Assembly (NCBI GenBank): GCA_025997795.1
Contig: BNVB01000010.1
Location: forward strand, 1-49,437
DNA length: 49,437 nt
Source: Spirochaetia bacterium
GTDB lineage: Bacteria; Spirochaetota; Spirochaetia; Treponematales; Breznakiellaceae
Direction: 5' to 3'
The notes under the pieces: generated by a model
What the model saw: only the letters and a program-made list of their open reading frames with translations
What the model was told of the DNA's origin: nothing
Databases searched by the model: none
Part shown: one piece after another, positions 1 through 9,256 of the stretch
How positions within the stretch are numbered: position 1 is the first letter of the stretch
Layout of the letters: every line of letters starts with the position of its first letter
Position numbers and translations under genes: made by a program

Positions 1-219
1 ATCACCGCAATGCGGACAGCCCGGATATTCGTCTGTTGCATTCAGCGAGCTGGTAATCGTGTTTGCCTCGAAACCTTCCCGCTTTGCTTTATGTTCATCT
101 ATGGGAAATGCCCATGTGCGCACCCATTCCCTCCTGCGCTCTTCTACGCGAATGCCAAACATCTTTTTTGTCTTTGAGCACCGAGCTAAAATCACCTGTG
201 CATTCAACTTACCTGCCAT
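1..219 (-). CDS. TerY-C-like zinc-binding protein, 5' part only (runs off the window)
   Basis: The first 73 codons are read on the minus strand from ATG at 219 to the window edge. The start has a good ribosome site (AAAGGAG, then a second purine run AAAAGGAAAA). The protein has a basic N-terminal half, a WAFPIDEHKAKREGFE segment near residues 37-52 and a CPHC knuckle at about 69-72. This pattern fits the metal-binding TerY-C domain that accompanies von Willebrand A proteins of tellurite-resistance-like (Ter) stress operons. That link is from family memory; the rest of the gene is not visible. It lies 100 nt downstream of the IS-split membrane gene on the same strand and may share its transcript, in which case the IS could have a polar effect on it. 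Confidence 0.6.
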   Translation of the reverse strand, partial: MAGKLNAQVILARCSKTKKMFGIRVEERRREWVRTWAFPIDEHKAKREGFEANTITSSLNATDEYPGCPHCGD

Positions 220-497
220 ATTTTTTCCTTTTGCTCCTTTTCAATCCTATTCTTTTTGCTGTTTCGGCATTTATTTCGTAAACGCATCATTTGGTTCCAG
301 CCGTATCGTCTGGTTGTCCTTATGGCGCTAAATAGGTTCCATCCGCCATCCGCCATTTTTTGTAGTAAATCTTTACAAGATCAACTACATACAGGATGAT
401 TAACGCTAATAATAACCACACACACAGTCTGAATAAATTAGTTCCCTCATCGAGGAATATCCATCCCACCCATGATATGATATTCAACAAAAGTAAT

Positions 498-513
498 GGG
501 CACCTCTAAAAAC
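498..513. repeat. IS left terminal inverted repeat
   Basis: GGGCACCTCTAAAAAC. It matches the right end in inverted orientation at 15 of 16 positions; the target duplication TAAT sits at 494-497. Confidence 0.9.
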
Positions 514-658
514 GTTGTTATAATCTTCTGAATTCATGTTTTGCTAATAATTCTTACCTGTCTTTCGAAATTTAAAGTAATAATACGGTAAATAAGTGTT
601 GTACTTATTACTTTTTGTGTTTATTTTGCCCTCTATTACCATAGAGGACAGATCTTCC

Positions 659-1681
659 CTATGCATAAGATCTTGCCTCCATAATATACGCATACCGTTT
701 TATATTGTAGGGCAGATTCATAAGCGCTATATTTCCTTCAGCTCTGATTATTCCTATGCTCCTCACAATAATTCCCCCCATCGAATTTGTCATTGTCCCA
801 AATACATGTTCCACCCGCGCACGAATCCTCGATTTGGCAGTATTATTCCTTTTTTGCGTTTTGGTGAGAGGATGATTACGATACCCCTTTTCATGTATTC
901 TGTTCTTTGTCCGTTTCGATATGCAGGCTTGAATTTTCTCTCCGGTATAGGCACTATCTCCGTAGAGTACTTTATCCTTTTTATCAACAAGATTTTTTAA
1001 TTCCTGGCTGTCATGTACTTCCGCGCTGGTAACACTGAATCTCGTTATGATTTTACTTTTCTTGTCCACTTTTACATGATCCTTATATCCATAATGCCGT
1101 TCCTTGTTTTTAGTCATCCAGCGCGCATCTACATCTTTTTGCCGTTTTTTATTCGGCTTATTTTCCCAGTTTTCCGGTGTCTTTCCCGCTTTTATTTGCT
1201 TGTTTTCCTCACGGCTGTTTCTCTGTCTGGGTACATCAACAAAGGTAGCGTCTACTATACTTCCGCTGTGACTTATTATTCCCTTCATTTCCAGCTGGTT
1301 CACAAATCGATAGAATAAACTATCAAACACGTTCGCCTGATTCAAATTTTCCCTGAAAAGCCATATCGTTTTTGCGTCAGGAACCGTATCATACAATGCA
1401 AGTCCCAAAAACCGGCGGAAACTAAGCCTGTCTGTTATCTGGTATTCTGTTTGGTCGTCACTAATAGCATACAATTTCTGAAGAATAAGTATCTTGAACA
1501 TCATAACATAATCAAAAGGCGGCCGCCCTCCGGGTCCTTGCGGTTCTTTTTTCAGAGTCCGCTTTAAAAGTCCCTTAAAAAGATCCCATTCTATAAGCTT
1601 GTTAAGCTTTTCCAGCGGATCTCCCAGTTCACTTAATGATTTGAGGACATCCGTCTCATCAAAAAATCCTTTCTGTTTCAT
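659..1681 (-). CDS. IS5-family DDE transposase
   Basis: The 340-residue transposase cuts and pastes the surrounding element. It has an N-terminal DUF772-like region (about 35-125, with GRPPFDYVMMFKILILQKLY) and a DDE catalytic core. The likely first Asp is in VDATFVDV (about 145), the second in YGDSAYTG (about 240) and the Glu in RARVEHVFG (about 290). Length and domain order are normal for the family and the frame is unbroken, so it is probably active. It sits alone in the IS and starts 38 nt inside the right repeat. Confidence 0.93.
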   Translation of the reverse strand: MKQKGFFDETDVLKSLSELGDPLEKLNKLIEWDLFKGLLKRTLKKEPQGPGGRPPFDYVMMFKILILQKLYAISDDQTEYQITDRLSFRRFLGLALYDTVPDAKTIWLFRENLNQANVFDSLFYRFVNQLEMKGIISHSGSIVDATFVDVPRQRNSREENKQIKAGKTPENWENKPNKKRQKDVDARWMTKNKERHYGYKDHVKVDKKSKIITRFSVTSAEVHDSQELKNLVDKKDKVLYGDSAYTGEKIQACISKRTKNRIHEKGYRNHPLTKTQKRNNTAKSRIRARVEHVFGTMTNSMGGIIVRSIGIIRAEGNIALMNLPYNIKRYAYIMEARSYA

Positions 1682-1718
1682 ACATTAGGTGTAGCAATTC
1701 TTTTTGATTTTGTATATA

Positions 1719-1734
1719 GTTTTTAGAGGTGGCC
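1719..1734. repeat. IS right terminal inverted repeat
   Basis: GTTTTTAGAGGTGGCC, inverted copy of the left end. The second target copy TAAT follows at 1735-1738. Confidence 0.9.
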
Positions 1735-2082
1735 TAATAATATTCCGGTACCTTTGTGTCCAGTAATAAAACGTGATACCCAACTTAACCACAGAATGTT
1801 TAACACAAATACTGCTATCCATAAACCACGTTTTTTGACAGCCACATGAGGAACGCTCTGATTTTGCTGTACATACTCTGGCTGTTGATATTGCGGCACA
1901 GACGGTGGTATATATGATGTTTGCGCCTGTTGATGCACAGGCTGTTGATACTGCAGTGCAGAAACCCCGCCAAACAACGCCGCTTCCAGAATATTCAGCG
2001 CTTCGCCACAAAGCGTCACGTCCAGTCCATCATCACGCAGTCTTTGTGCTATGGCCGCTTTGCGAGAAGCTCGCTCGTCCAC

Positions 2083-2247
2083 ATCCTTCTTGACTTGTCC
2101 GGATTTTACCTGGACTTGGAAGAAAGCCTGGGACAAAAGGTTGATGTTGTTACTACCGAAAGTATTAAGGGTGAGTTTAAAGAAAACATTGAGAAGGAAC
2201 TGGTAGAAATTTATGGAGCTGGGGAAATACTATGCCCAGGAAGATGA
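2083..2247 (+). pseudogene. C-terminal remnant of an MNT-type nucleotidyltransferase
   Basis: About 55 codons read LSGFYLDLEESLGQKVDVV and continue to VEIYGAGE. This is the typical end of small Pol-beta-fold nucleotidyltransferases, the antitoxin partner of HEPN toxins in MNT/HEPN pairs. The catalytic N-terminal half (GSxARG and the first Asp pair) is absent; upstream of about 2083 the sequence belongs to the opposite-strand membrane gene. The stop overlaps the hsdS start by 16 nt. It is best read as the scar of a recombination that joined the two unrelated genes. Family assignment is from motif memory. Confidence 0.5.
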
Positions 2248-3457
2248 AGGACAGCGGGATTGAGTGGATTGGGGAGATACCGGAGGGGTGGGAGGTTGTT
2301 AGACTACGCTTTCTAACAACAGGTGGTAAAGATACAATCGACAAAAATGATGATGGTATATATCCGTTTTATGTTCGCTCTCCAAATATTGAAAGGATTA
2401 ATTCATATTCTTATGATGGCGAAGCAATTTTAATGGCAGGAGATGGCGTTGGGGCGGGCAGAGTAATTCATTATGCTAATGGTAAATTTGATTTCCATCA
2501 ACGAGTATATTGCTTCTATGGTTTTATAAAAATAAAGGCAAAGTTTTTTTATTACTATATGAAAAATAATTTTCATAAAGAAGTTGATAAATCAAATGCT
2601 AAATCCACAGTAGATTCAATAAGATTACCGATGATAAAGGAATTTCCTATCGCAATACCTTTAATTGCAGAACAAACCAATATTGCTAATTTCCTTGATA
2701 AAAGATGTTCTAAAATCGACGATATCATCAAGCAACAAAATATTATAATCGAAAAGTTAAACTTCTATAAACAATCAATAATTACCGAGGTAATCAACAA
2801 AGGGCTGAATCCCAATGTACCTATGAAGTATAGTGGGATGGAATTGATTGGGGAAATACCGGAACATTGGGAATGTTCTTTAATAAAATATTTTTTCTCC
2901 CTTGTAACTGATGGATCACATATTTCACCGGAAACTGATAATGGGATTTATGATTTTGTGTCTACTAAGGACCTTGATGGTAAAGGGATAAATTTTGAAA
3001 ATTGTTTGAAAACTAGTCGCGAAAATTATAACTATTTGGTAAAAATGGATTGCAGGCCGAAAAATGGAGACATTCTTTTTAGTAAAGATGTACTGCTATT
3101 GTAAACACCTTACATGAATTTGTAGTTGCATCTTCATTAATAATAATGAGGCCCGATTCAAAAAAACTTAATCCAAGTTATTTTAATTTTTTATGTAATG
3201 CTACCTGCTTTATTGAGCAAGTAAATTCTTTTGTTAAGGGGACTGGATTACCGCGTTTATCAATACGCAATCTTCTTAAAACCATTGGTATATTCCCACC
3301 CTTGTCTGAGCAGCAAGCAATAGCTACCCATCTCGACAAAAAATGTTCCGCGATTGACAAAATCATTGCTGAAAGGCAAGATTTGATTGAAAAATTAACC
3401 GAATACAAGAAAAGCCTTATTTATGAAGCGGTTACAGGGAAGATGGAGATAGAATAG
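2232..3457 (+). pseudogene. hsdS: Type I restriction-modification specificity subunit HsdS, frameshifted
   Basis: HsdS gives a type I restriction-modification enzyme its DNA target through two target-recognition domains. The start MKDSGIEWIGEIPEGWEV is typical, and the same motif recurs near residue 200 (SGMELIGEIPEHWE) at the head of the second domain. Both domains end in the usual Leu/Ile-rich spacer helix (IANFLDKRCSKIDDII and IATHLDKKCSAIDKII). The frame breaks after about 3090: adding one G there turns KDVLLL-stop into KDGTAIVNT and leads without a gap into the second segment (3146-3457). As it stands the protein ends after 290 residues and lacks most of domain 2. No hsdM lies beside it. 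The region is more AT-rich than its surroundings, suggesting transfer. Confidence 0.88.
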
Positions 3458-4510
3458 ATGAGGAAGAAACAACATTATATACCAAAATTTCTTCTGCGTA
3501 ATTTTTCTTGTGATGACTTAGGAAAATATTTGAATATATATTTATTAGATCAAAGCATAATCGTCAATAATGGCGATCTGCGTAATCAATGCTATGATAA
3601 TCATTTTTATGGTAAAGACCAGAAAATTGAAGAATTATATCAGATTATCGAATCATGGTTTGGGGGTGTCCAGAAAAAACTTCTGTCAGGTTCAACTGAC
3701 TTAAATTCAGATGAGAATGATTACATTAGAATATTTATTTTATTTCAGCTAAACAGGACACCTCAAACAGAAAAACTCTACAATGACCAGTTAACCCTTG
3801 TAATGCGTGAGACCTTTAGAAGTCACCCTGAGTTCGGACAACATATCAATGAATTAGCTATCGAATGGAATAGTTCAGCAGCCTTTTCAATAAAACTATC
3901 TTCAGGTATGATACAGAATATATCAGATTTGAAGATAGGGCTACTAAAAAGCAATTCTAACAAAGAATTTATTTTAGGTGAGCAACCAGTAATAATATTA
4001 AATCCATTTTTGTGTCAGAGAAAGTTTGCTGGACGCAAACAAGGATTAGGGCAAAAAGGAACCGTAATTGTACTTCCAATATCGCCATTGTATGCAATAG
4101 TATTATATGACAAAGAGCGATATTCATTTTTGAATTTTAAAAATGTTATTGAATTGACTGATGCAGACACACAGTTGTTAAACTATTGCCAATTTCTTCA
4201 AACTGATGAATGTATTTATTATAAAACACTTTTTTCTATAAATACCTTTGAATCTATGGGAATTAATTCATGCAACTATCGCAAAAGCATAAAAGCTTCG
4301 CTTGATACATTTGAAGTGTCCAAACATGCTCATAAAAACAGAAGGGTTCTCTTTATGAGTAAATATGATCTGCCTATAGAGCAAAATTTTTCATTTATTG
4401 GTATTAAAAATAAAGCACTATCTGAACCTCTTAACAATATAAGGGATATAACTAGGGATCATGTATGGAAATATGAGATGCATAAACAAAATACAAAGGA
4501 AAATCCATGA
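3458..4510 (+). CDS. DUF4238-family protein inside the restriction locus
   Basis: The 350-residue protein begins with RKKQHYIPKFLLRNFS, the signature N-terminus of DUF4238. Family function is unknown. The body is soluble, with a QLNRTPQTEKLY segment near 95-110 and a C-terminal half rich in Asn, Lys and Tyr. It starts directly after the hsdS stop and its own stop overlaps the hsdR start by 4 nt (ATGA), so it is translated as part of the restriction operon. It is markedly AT-rich compared with hsdR just downstream, so it was probably acquired separately. A role as an accessory or alternative defence factor is inference from position alone. Confidence 0.75.
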   Translation: MRKKQHYIPKFLLRNFSCDDLGKYLNIYLLDQSIIVNNGDLRNQCYDNHFYGKDQKIEELYQIIESWFGGVQKKLLSGSTDLNSDENDYIRIFILFQLNRTPQTEKLYNDQLTLVMRETFRSHPEFGQHINELAIEWNSSAAFSIKLSSGMIQNISDLKIGLLKSNSNKEFILGEQPVIILNPFLCQRKFAGRKQGLGQKGTVIVLPISPLYAIVLYDKERYSFLNFKNVIELTDADTQLLNYCQFLQTDECIYYKTLFSINTFESMGINSCNYRKSIKASLDTFEVSKHAHKNRRVLFMSKYDLPIEQNFSFIGIKNKALSEPLNNIRDITRDHVWKYEMHKQNTKENP

Positions 4511-7500
4511 CCGATTCCAACCTGAAAGAAATGCAATTCGAATCCGACATCGAATCCTCTCTCCTCTCAATCGGCGGCTATACCAAGGGCAACCCCAAAC
4601 AATTTGACCGTAAGCGCGCTCTCGACACATCAACCTTCATTTCTTTTATCCAAACCACCCAGCCAAAACAATGGCAAAAGTACGCCGCCATATATGGCAC
4701 TGATTCCACCGAATCCCTCATAAACCGTTTTTGCAAAGAGGTAAAACAGGTTGGGCTTCTCAAAGTGCTCCGTACCGGTCTCCGCGACCGGGGCATCAAA
4801 TTCAATTTTGTCTACTGGAAACCCGAAACGGCTATAAATGAAACGACAACCGCCCTCTATAACAGCAATATATTCCATTGTACCCGGCAGCTTCACTATT
4901 CAGTCCTTAACGAAAACAGCATAGATATAGTGCTTTTTCTTAACGGCATCCCCGTGGTGAGCATGGAATTGAAGGATCAGTTTACCGGGTAAAATGCGGA
5001 TAACGCCATCAGGCAGTACAAGTTTGACCGCGCTTCAAAGGACGCCATCTTTGAATTCAAAAACCGGGTTCTGGTCCATTTTGCAGTTGACCTTTCGGAC
5101 GTGTATATGACCACCCGCCTTTTGCGGGAGCAGACCTATTTCATGCCCTTCAATCAGGGTTCCAATGGCGCGGGTAATGTCGGCGGCAAGGGCAATCCGC
5201 CAAATCCTAACGGGTATCAAACCAGCTATCTATGGGAACAAGCGCTGCAAAAAGACAGCCTCCTTGAAATTTTGCATAAGTATATGCACCTGCAAATTGA
5301 GGAGCGGGTGGACTTTAAGACCAAGGCAAGGGATATCAAAGAGACCATGATATTCCCCCGTTACCATCAGCTTGATGCGGTTACTAAATTACTGAAAGCA
5401 GTAAAAGCCGATGGCCCCGGTCACAACTATCTTATTCAGCACAGCGCCGGGAGCGGAAAATCCAATTCCATAGCGTGGCTGGCCCACCGTTTGTCCGGCC
5501 TGCATGACGCACAGGACAATAAAATTTTTAATTCCATAATTGTTGTCACCGACCGCAGGGTTCTGGACAGCCAGCTACAGGACACGGTATATCAATTCGA
5601 CCATATCGAAGGGGTGGTAAAAAAAATAGACAAAGATTCCGCCCAGCTTCGAGATGCGATCAATGCTAATACTCCAATTATCATATCTACGCTGCAAAAA
5701 TTCCCGGTTATCTTTAACACAGTAAATGGAAATAATAAATCATTTGCGGTCATCGTTGATGAGGCCCATTCTTCTCAGCATGGCAATGCGGCAAAAAAAC
5801 TGAAGGAAGCACTAGCGGATACCGAAGATATTTTAGCCGAGTATGCCAAAATGGAAAACGAAGCGGAAAACTCCATCCCCGATGAGGATGAAAAGATAGT
5901 CAATGAACTTGCAGCCCAGGGCCAGCAGAAGAACCTTTCGTTTCTTGCCTTTACCGCAACGCCAAAGGAAAAGACCCTGCAAATGTTCGGTACAAAGGGA
6001 GGTGACGGTAAATACCGGGCTTTTCATATTTATTCCATGCGCCAGGCCATAGAAGAAAAATTCATTCTTGATGTGCTGCAAAATTACATGACCTACAATA
6101 TGTATTATAAAATAATCAAAAACATTCCCGATGATCCAACCCTGGATACCGATAGAGGTATTAGGGCGATTAAAAAATATCAGACCCTTCACCCCCATAA
6201 CATAGCGCAAAAGACAGAAATAATGATTGAACATTTCCGGGAAAATACCATGCGCCAAATTGGCGGCAAGGCCAAAGCTATGGTAGTAACTGCGTCCCGC
6301 CTCCATGCGGTGCGCTATTGCCGTGAATTCCGCAAACAAATTACCAGGAAAGGCTATACCGATATGTCCGCCCTGGTAGCGTTTTCTGATGAAATAAAGG
6401 ACGGCAAAGAAACATACACCGAGGAAAATCTCAATAAAACCTCAAAAGGTGAAACGATAAAGCAGGATCAATTACGCAGTTATTTTCATACCGATGATTA
6501 CAATGTCCTCATCGTTGCCGAGAAATATCAGACCGGCTTTGATGAACCCTATCTGCATACCATGTTTGTTGATAAGAATCTTTCCGGTGTTAAGGCCGTT
6601 CAAACCCTATCCCGTCTTAACCGTACCATACAGGGGAAAACCAACACCTTTATCCTTGACTTTGTTAATACCGCAGAGGATATGAAAAAATCCTTTGAAC
6701 CTTATTACGAAGCTGCTGTCCTGGAAGAAGAAACCGACCCCAATGTTCTGTATCAATTAAAAAACACCCTTGATAGCTACCGGGTCTACAGTAATAATGA
6801 GGTACAGCGCTTTGCGGATCTATACTATACCCTGGATGAAAAAAACGCTGTGGGCCTATCAGCCCAGGGCATACTGGCCCAAGTTTTGAATCCCGCTATT
6901 GACCGCTACAAAGCATTGGATACGGATACCTCGGACATCCTGTCCGCAGATATTTTCAGCAAAACCTTATCCCGCTTTGTCCGTATCTATTCCTTTGTTA
7001 CTCAGGTCTATCGTATGTTCGATAAGGATCTGCATAAATTCAGTCAGTATGCAAAATTCCTTCTCAAATTTCTGCCAACCAAAGATGCTGACCGTGTTTC
7101 CGTTGATGATAAAATCCTTATGGAATATTATCGCCTTGAAAAGAGCTTTGACGGATCCATCGCCTTAAAAAGTACCGAAACCGGGTTTTCGCCGATCAAA
7201 GGAGAAGCGGGGGCGAAAAAGGAAAAGAAAGAAACCCTGTCAAAAATCATTGATGACGTAAACAAACGGTTTGGAACTAATTTTACCGAGCAGGATAAAA
7301 TCCTGGAACAAATGCAGAATGACTTTGTAAAAGACCCCAAATGGTCGGGCTTTGCCGCCTCCAATGATTATTCCACATTTAGACTTTTAGCAAAAAAAGG
7401 ATTTAAAGATATTGCCGCCCAACGCTATGTTGAAAATGACAGCTTTTTTATGCGTATTTTTGATGATGCGGAGTTTGGGGAATATATTATGGACCGGTTC

Positions 7501-7587
7501 ATTGAAAGGCTATATGGCAAACTAAAAGAAGAGTATACTGAAACGCCCGGTGGCTTTGGCGCTGGTATGGCTGCCGAACAGGATTAG
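4507..7587 (+). pseudogene. hsdR: Type I restriction endonuclease subunit HsdR, interrupted by an in-frame stop
   Basis: HsdR is the motor and nuclease subunit of type I restriction enzymes. One frame of 1027 codons is broken only by TAA at 4990-4992, where the family normally has Gln (QFTGQ): a single C-to-T change explains it. The nuclease centre lies just before the stop (Asp140 in IDIVLF; Glu154 and Lys156 in MELKDQ). Past the stop come Walker A SAGSGKS (about 315-321), the DEAH box IVDEAHSS, helicase motifs with TFTATP-like LAFTATPKE, and a C-terminal HsdS/M-docking region. Without readthrough the product is a 161-residue stub; a restart at 5101 would lack the nuclease. GC content is higher than in hsdS and the DUF4238 gene. 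Confidence 0.9.
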
Positions 7588-8415
7588 AGTAAGAAGGATA
7601 TAGTACAATGAATATACAGGGTATCAAAAAACTATTATCTCAAGGCGAAAGCCTCACTGTTGAATTCAAAGCCACCAAAGACACTCTCAGTAACAGCATA
7701 TTTGAAACAGTATGCTCATTCTCAAACCGTTATGGCGGTTACCTTTTCCTTGGTGTAAGCGATTCCGGCGAAGTGCTTGGAGTAAACCCAAAAGCGATCC
7801 CCACCTTAAAGAAAAATTTCGTCAATATGCTCAATAACTCGGAAAAAGTCTCACCGGTTTTATTTCTTAATCTGGAAGAAATAACCATTGAAGGTAAAAT
7901 GATCCTTTATGTCTATATTCCGATTAGCTCCCATGTGGAACTCTGTTCCGGTAAAATATTTGACCGAACAGAAGATGCGGATATTGATATAACAAAGTCG
8001 GTTGATTTAGTTGCCAACCTCTTTAATCGAAAATCCATGGAATTTACTGAGCGTAAAATTTTCCCCTATGTGACCAAAAAAGAACTTCTTCCCATGGATG
8101 ATCGATAGTTTTATTTAATGCCATTTGCCTGCAACGTTTGATTATTTCAGGACCATATATCCGACATGGAATTATTTAAGAGTGCAGGCCTTTATGAAGA
8201 AAATTGGATAACCAATGAAAAAGGATTTAATCTTGCCGCAGTACTTCTTTTTGGCCGGGATGATGCTGTTTTACGTAAAGAAAACCTGGATCGTTACGAT
8301 GACCGGCTTAGGGTAGAAACCAACCTAATAGACAGTTATAGCCTCCTTATGGAATTTGTGGCAAAACATACTCTGGATAGGTTTTTCCTTGTGGATGATA
8401 AAAATATCAGTGTAC

Positions 8416-8457
8416 GGAACTGGCTCCTCAACCGAGCTGCGTAGCAGCGAAGGTTCC
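8416..8457. repeat. Palindromic insertion inside the AlbA_2 gene
   Basis: Nested arms: GGAAC (8416-8420) with GTTCC (8453-8457), AACC (8430-8433) with GGTT (8452-8455), and a perfect core GCTGC-gta-GCAGC (8436-8448). It falls between ISVRN and REIISNS, where homologues are expected to run on almost directly. It introduces a TAG stop and shifts the frame. Confidence 0.6.
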
Positions 8458-8782
8458 CCTCTTGATAGCACGAGAGATAATAAGCAATAGCCTCGTCCAT
8501 AGGGAATATGCGAGTGTTTTCCCCGCAAAAATTGTTATAGAAAAAGATCGCATTTATGCGGAAAACTGGAATAAATCACTTAAACCGGGACGCATTACTC
8601 CGGAAGATTTTACTCCATATCCCAAAAATCCAATTTTAGCCAGGTTTTTTGTAAACATCGGCTTGGCTGACCAATTAGGCTCCGGGGTTCGGAACCTCTA
8701 TAGATACACGAAAATCTATTCCGGCAGCGAGCCGGAACTGCTGGAGGGGGACATCTTTAAGACCACCATTTTATTGACTGTA

Positions 8783-8854
8783 ACCGGCGATAAAACCGGC
8801 GATAAAACCGGCGATAAAACCGGCGATAAAACCGGCGATAAAACCGGCGATAAA
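8783..8854 (+). repeat. Six perfect 12-bp tandem repeats coding TGDK
   Basis: The unit ACCGGCGATAAA is repeated six times without a mismatch. Each unit codes Thr-Gly-Asp-Lys, so loss or gain of units keeps the frame and only changes the linker before the winged-helix domain. A copy-number-variable microsatellite is likely. Confidence 0.9.
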
Positions 8855-9130
8855 TTGTCCCCGGCAGAAGAGGCTTTCCTGGAATCAATACTTCCTTATC
8901 TCAAAAAAAACGGCCAAATAGATGCAAAAACGGCCAGTAGTTTAAGCGGAAAAGCCTTATCCTGGACAAAGGAAATATTAGGAAAATTAAGTGCATCCGG
9001 TATCCTGGAAAAACTCGGTGCCAATAAAAACAGAACCTATCAACTGGTCAAAAAATAATTTTCTTTATTGGAGATAGAAAAACGCTCAAAGGTAAAGATC
9101 AGCAGCTTGCCAAGCAACGAATTATTTTCT

Positions 9131-9213
9131 TACCGGCGAAGAGACTTGAACTCTTACATCCTCGCGGACAGCAGATTTTGAGTCTGCCGTGTCTACCATT
9201 CCACCACGCCGGC
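9131..9213 (-). tRNA. tRNA-Leu (anticodon CAA)
   Basis: An 83-nt cloverleaf reads on the minus strand from GCCGGCG at 9213. The acceptor stem pairs with CGCCGGT (one G-U at pair 1) and the discriminator base is A. The anticodon stem GCAGA/UCUGC encloses the loop CUCAAAA, giving anticodon CAA (reads UUG). A long variable arm (GUCCGCGAGGAU region) and a GUUCAAG T-loop confirm the Leu class. CCA is not encoded. The 3' end faces the decayed accessory block at 1-9058. Confidence 0.93.
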
Positions 9214-9222
9214 TTATAAACA

Positions 9223-9251
9223 ATTTTATCCAAATTAGCTTTTACATTCAA
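9223..9251 (-). promoter_or_regulatory. Promoter of tRNA-Leu
   Basis: -35 TTGAAT (9246-9251) and -10 TAAAAT (9223-9228) with a 17-nt spacer. The -10 ends nine bases before the mature tRNA 5' end, so transcription should begin just upstream of it. It fits between the ptb stop and the tRNA. Confidence 0.7.
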
Positions 9252-9256
9252 CCTGT

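Larger units (their letters stand above)
498..1734 (-). mobile_element. IS5-family insertion sequence, 1237 bp, apparently complete
   Basis: The element has 16-bp terminal inverted repeats (498-513 and 1719-1734), which differ at one position. It is flanked by a perfect 4-bp direct repeat TAAT (494-497 and 1735-1738). It carries one transposase on the minus strand at 659-1681. The 145 nt between the left repeat and the transposase stop hold no further gene. Complete ends, an open transposase frame and an intact target duplication suggest a functional, recently arrived copy. Confidence 0.92.
320..2136 (-). pseudogene. Two-helix (TM2-like) membrane protein gene, split by an IS5-family element
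   Basis: The 5' part is read at 1735-2136 and the 3' part at 320-497. Removing the IS (498-1734) and one TAAT copy rejoins one frame of about 191 codons. The N-terminal half is soluble and Gln/Pro-rich with YQQP repeats. It is followed by two or three hydrophobic helices joined by a SRFITGHKGTGI segment, which resembles the TM2-type hairpin, and a short basic tail ending LAP. The frame runs through the junction without a stop, so the insertion looks recent. The start is uncertain. Codons above about 2082 lie antisense to a nucleotidyltransferase remnant, so the original 5' end may be lost; GTG at 2082 is an alternative. Function unknown. Confidence 0.7.
7608..9058 (+). pseudogene. AlbA_2/Schlafen-type ATP-binding protein (RecG-like transcriptional regulator), broken in several places
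   Basis: Three pieces (7608-8108, 8166-8444, 8462-9058) together match one family. The N-terminal AlbA_2 domain has VEFKATKD and GGYLFLGVSDSGEVLGV. The middle has SAGLYEENW and NLAAVLLFGRDD. A HATPase-like segment REIISNSLVHREY is followed by a C-terminal winged helix. Frame is lost after 8108 (the expected segment LFNAICLQRLIIS is read in another frame near 8110-8150) and restored near 8150. It is lost again at about 8420-8460, where a palindromic insertion carries a TAG. A sixfold TGDK repeat separates the core from the winged helix. It follows hsdR by 20 nt, so it may have belonged to the same island. The intact protein probably bound DNA or RNA and ATP; this copy is unlikely to work. Confidence 0.82.

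Noticed and set aside
59..331. Plus-strand frames at the left edge
   Set aside because: They overlap the minus-strand TerY-C-like gene and the 3' end of the split membrane gene, which have better coding evidence.
8783..8854. Possible CRISPR array
   Set aside because: Units are contiguous 12-mers without spacers and code TGDK in frame; it is a coding microsatellite.
9059..9130. Second copy of the tRNA 3' end as an attachment site
   Set aside because: Nothing beyond short chance matches (ACCGGCGA in the TGDK repeat) was found inside the window.
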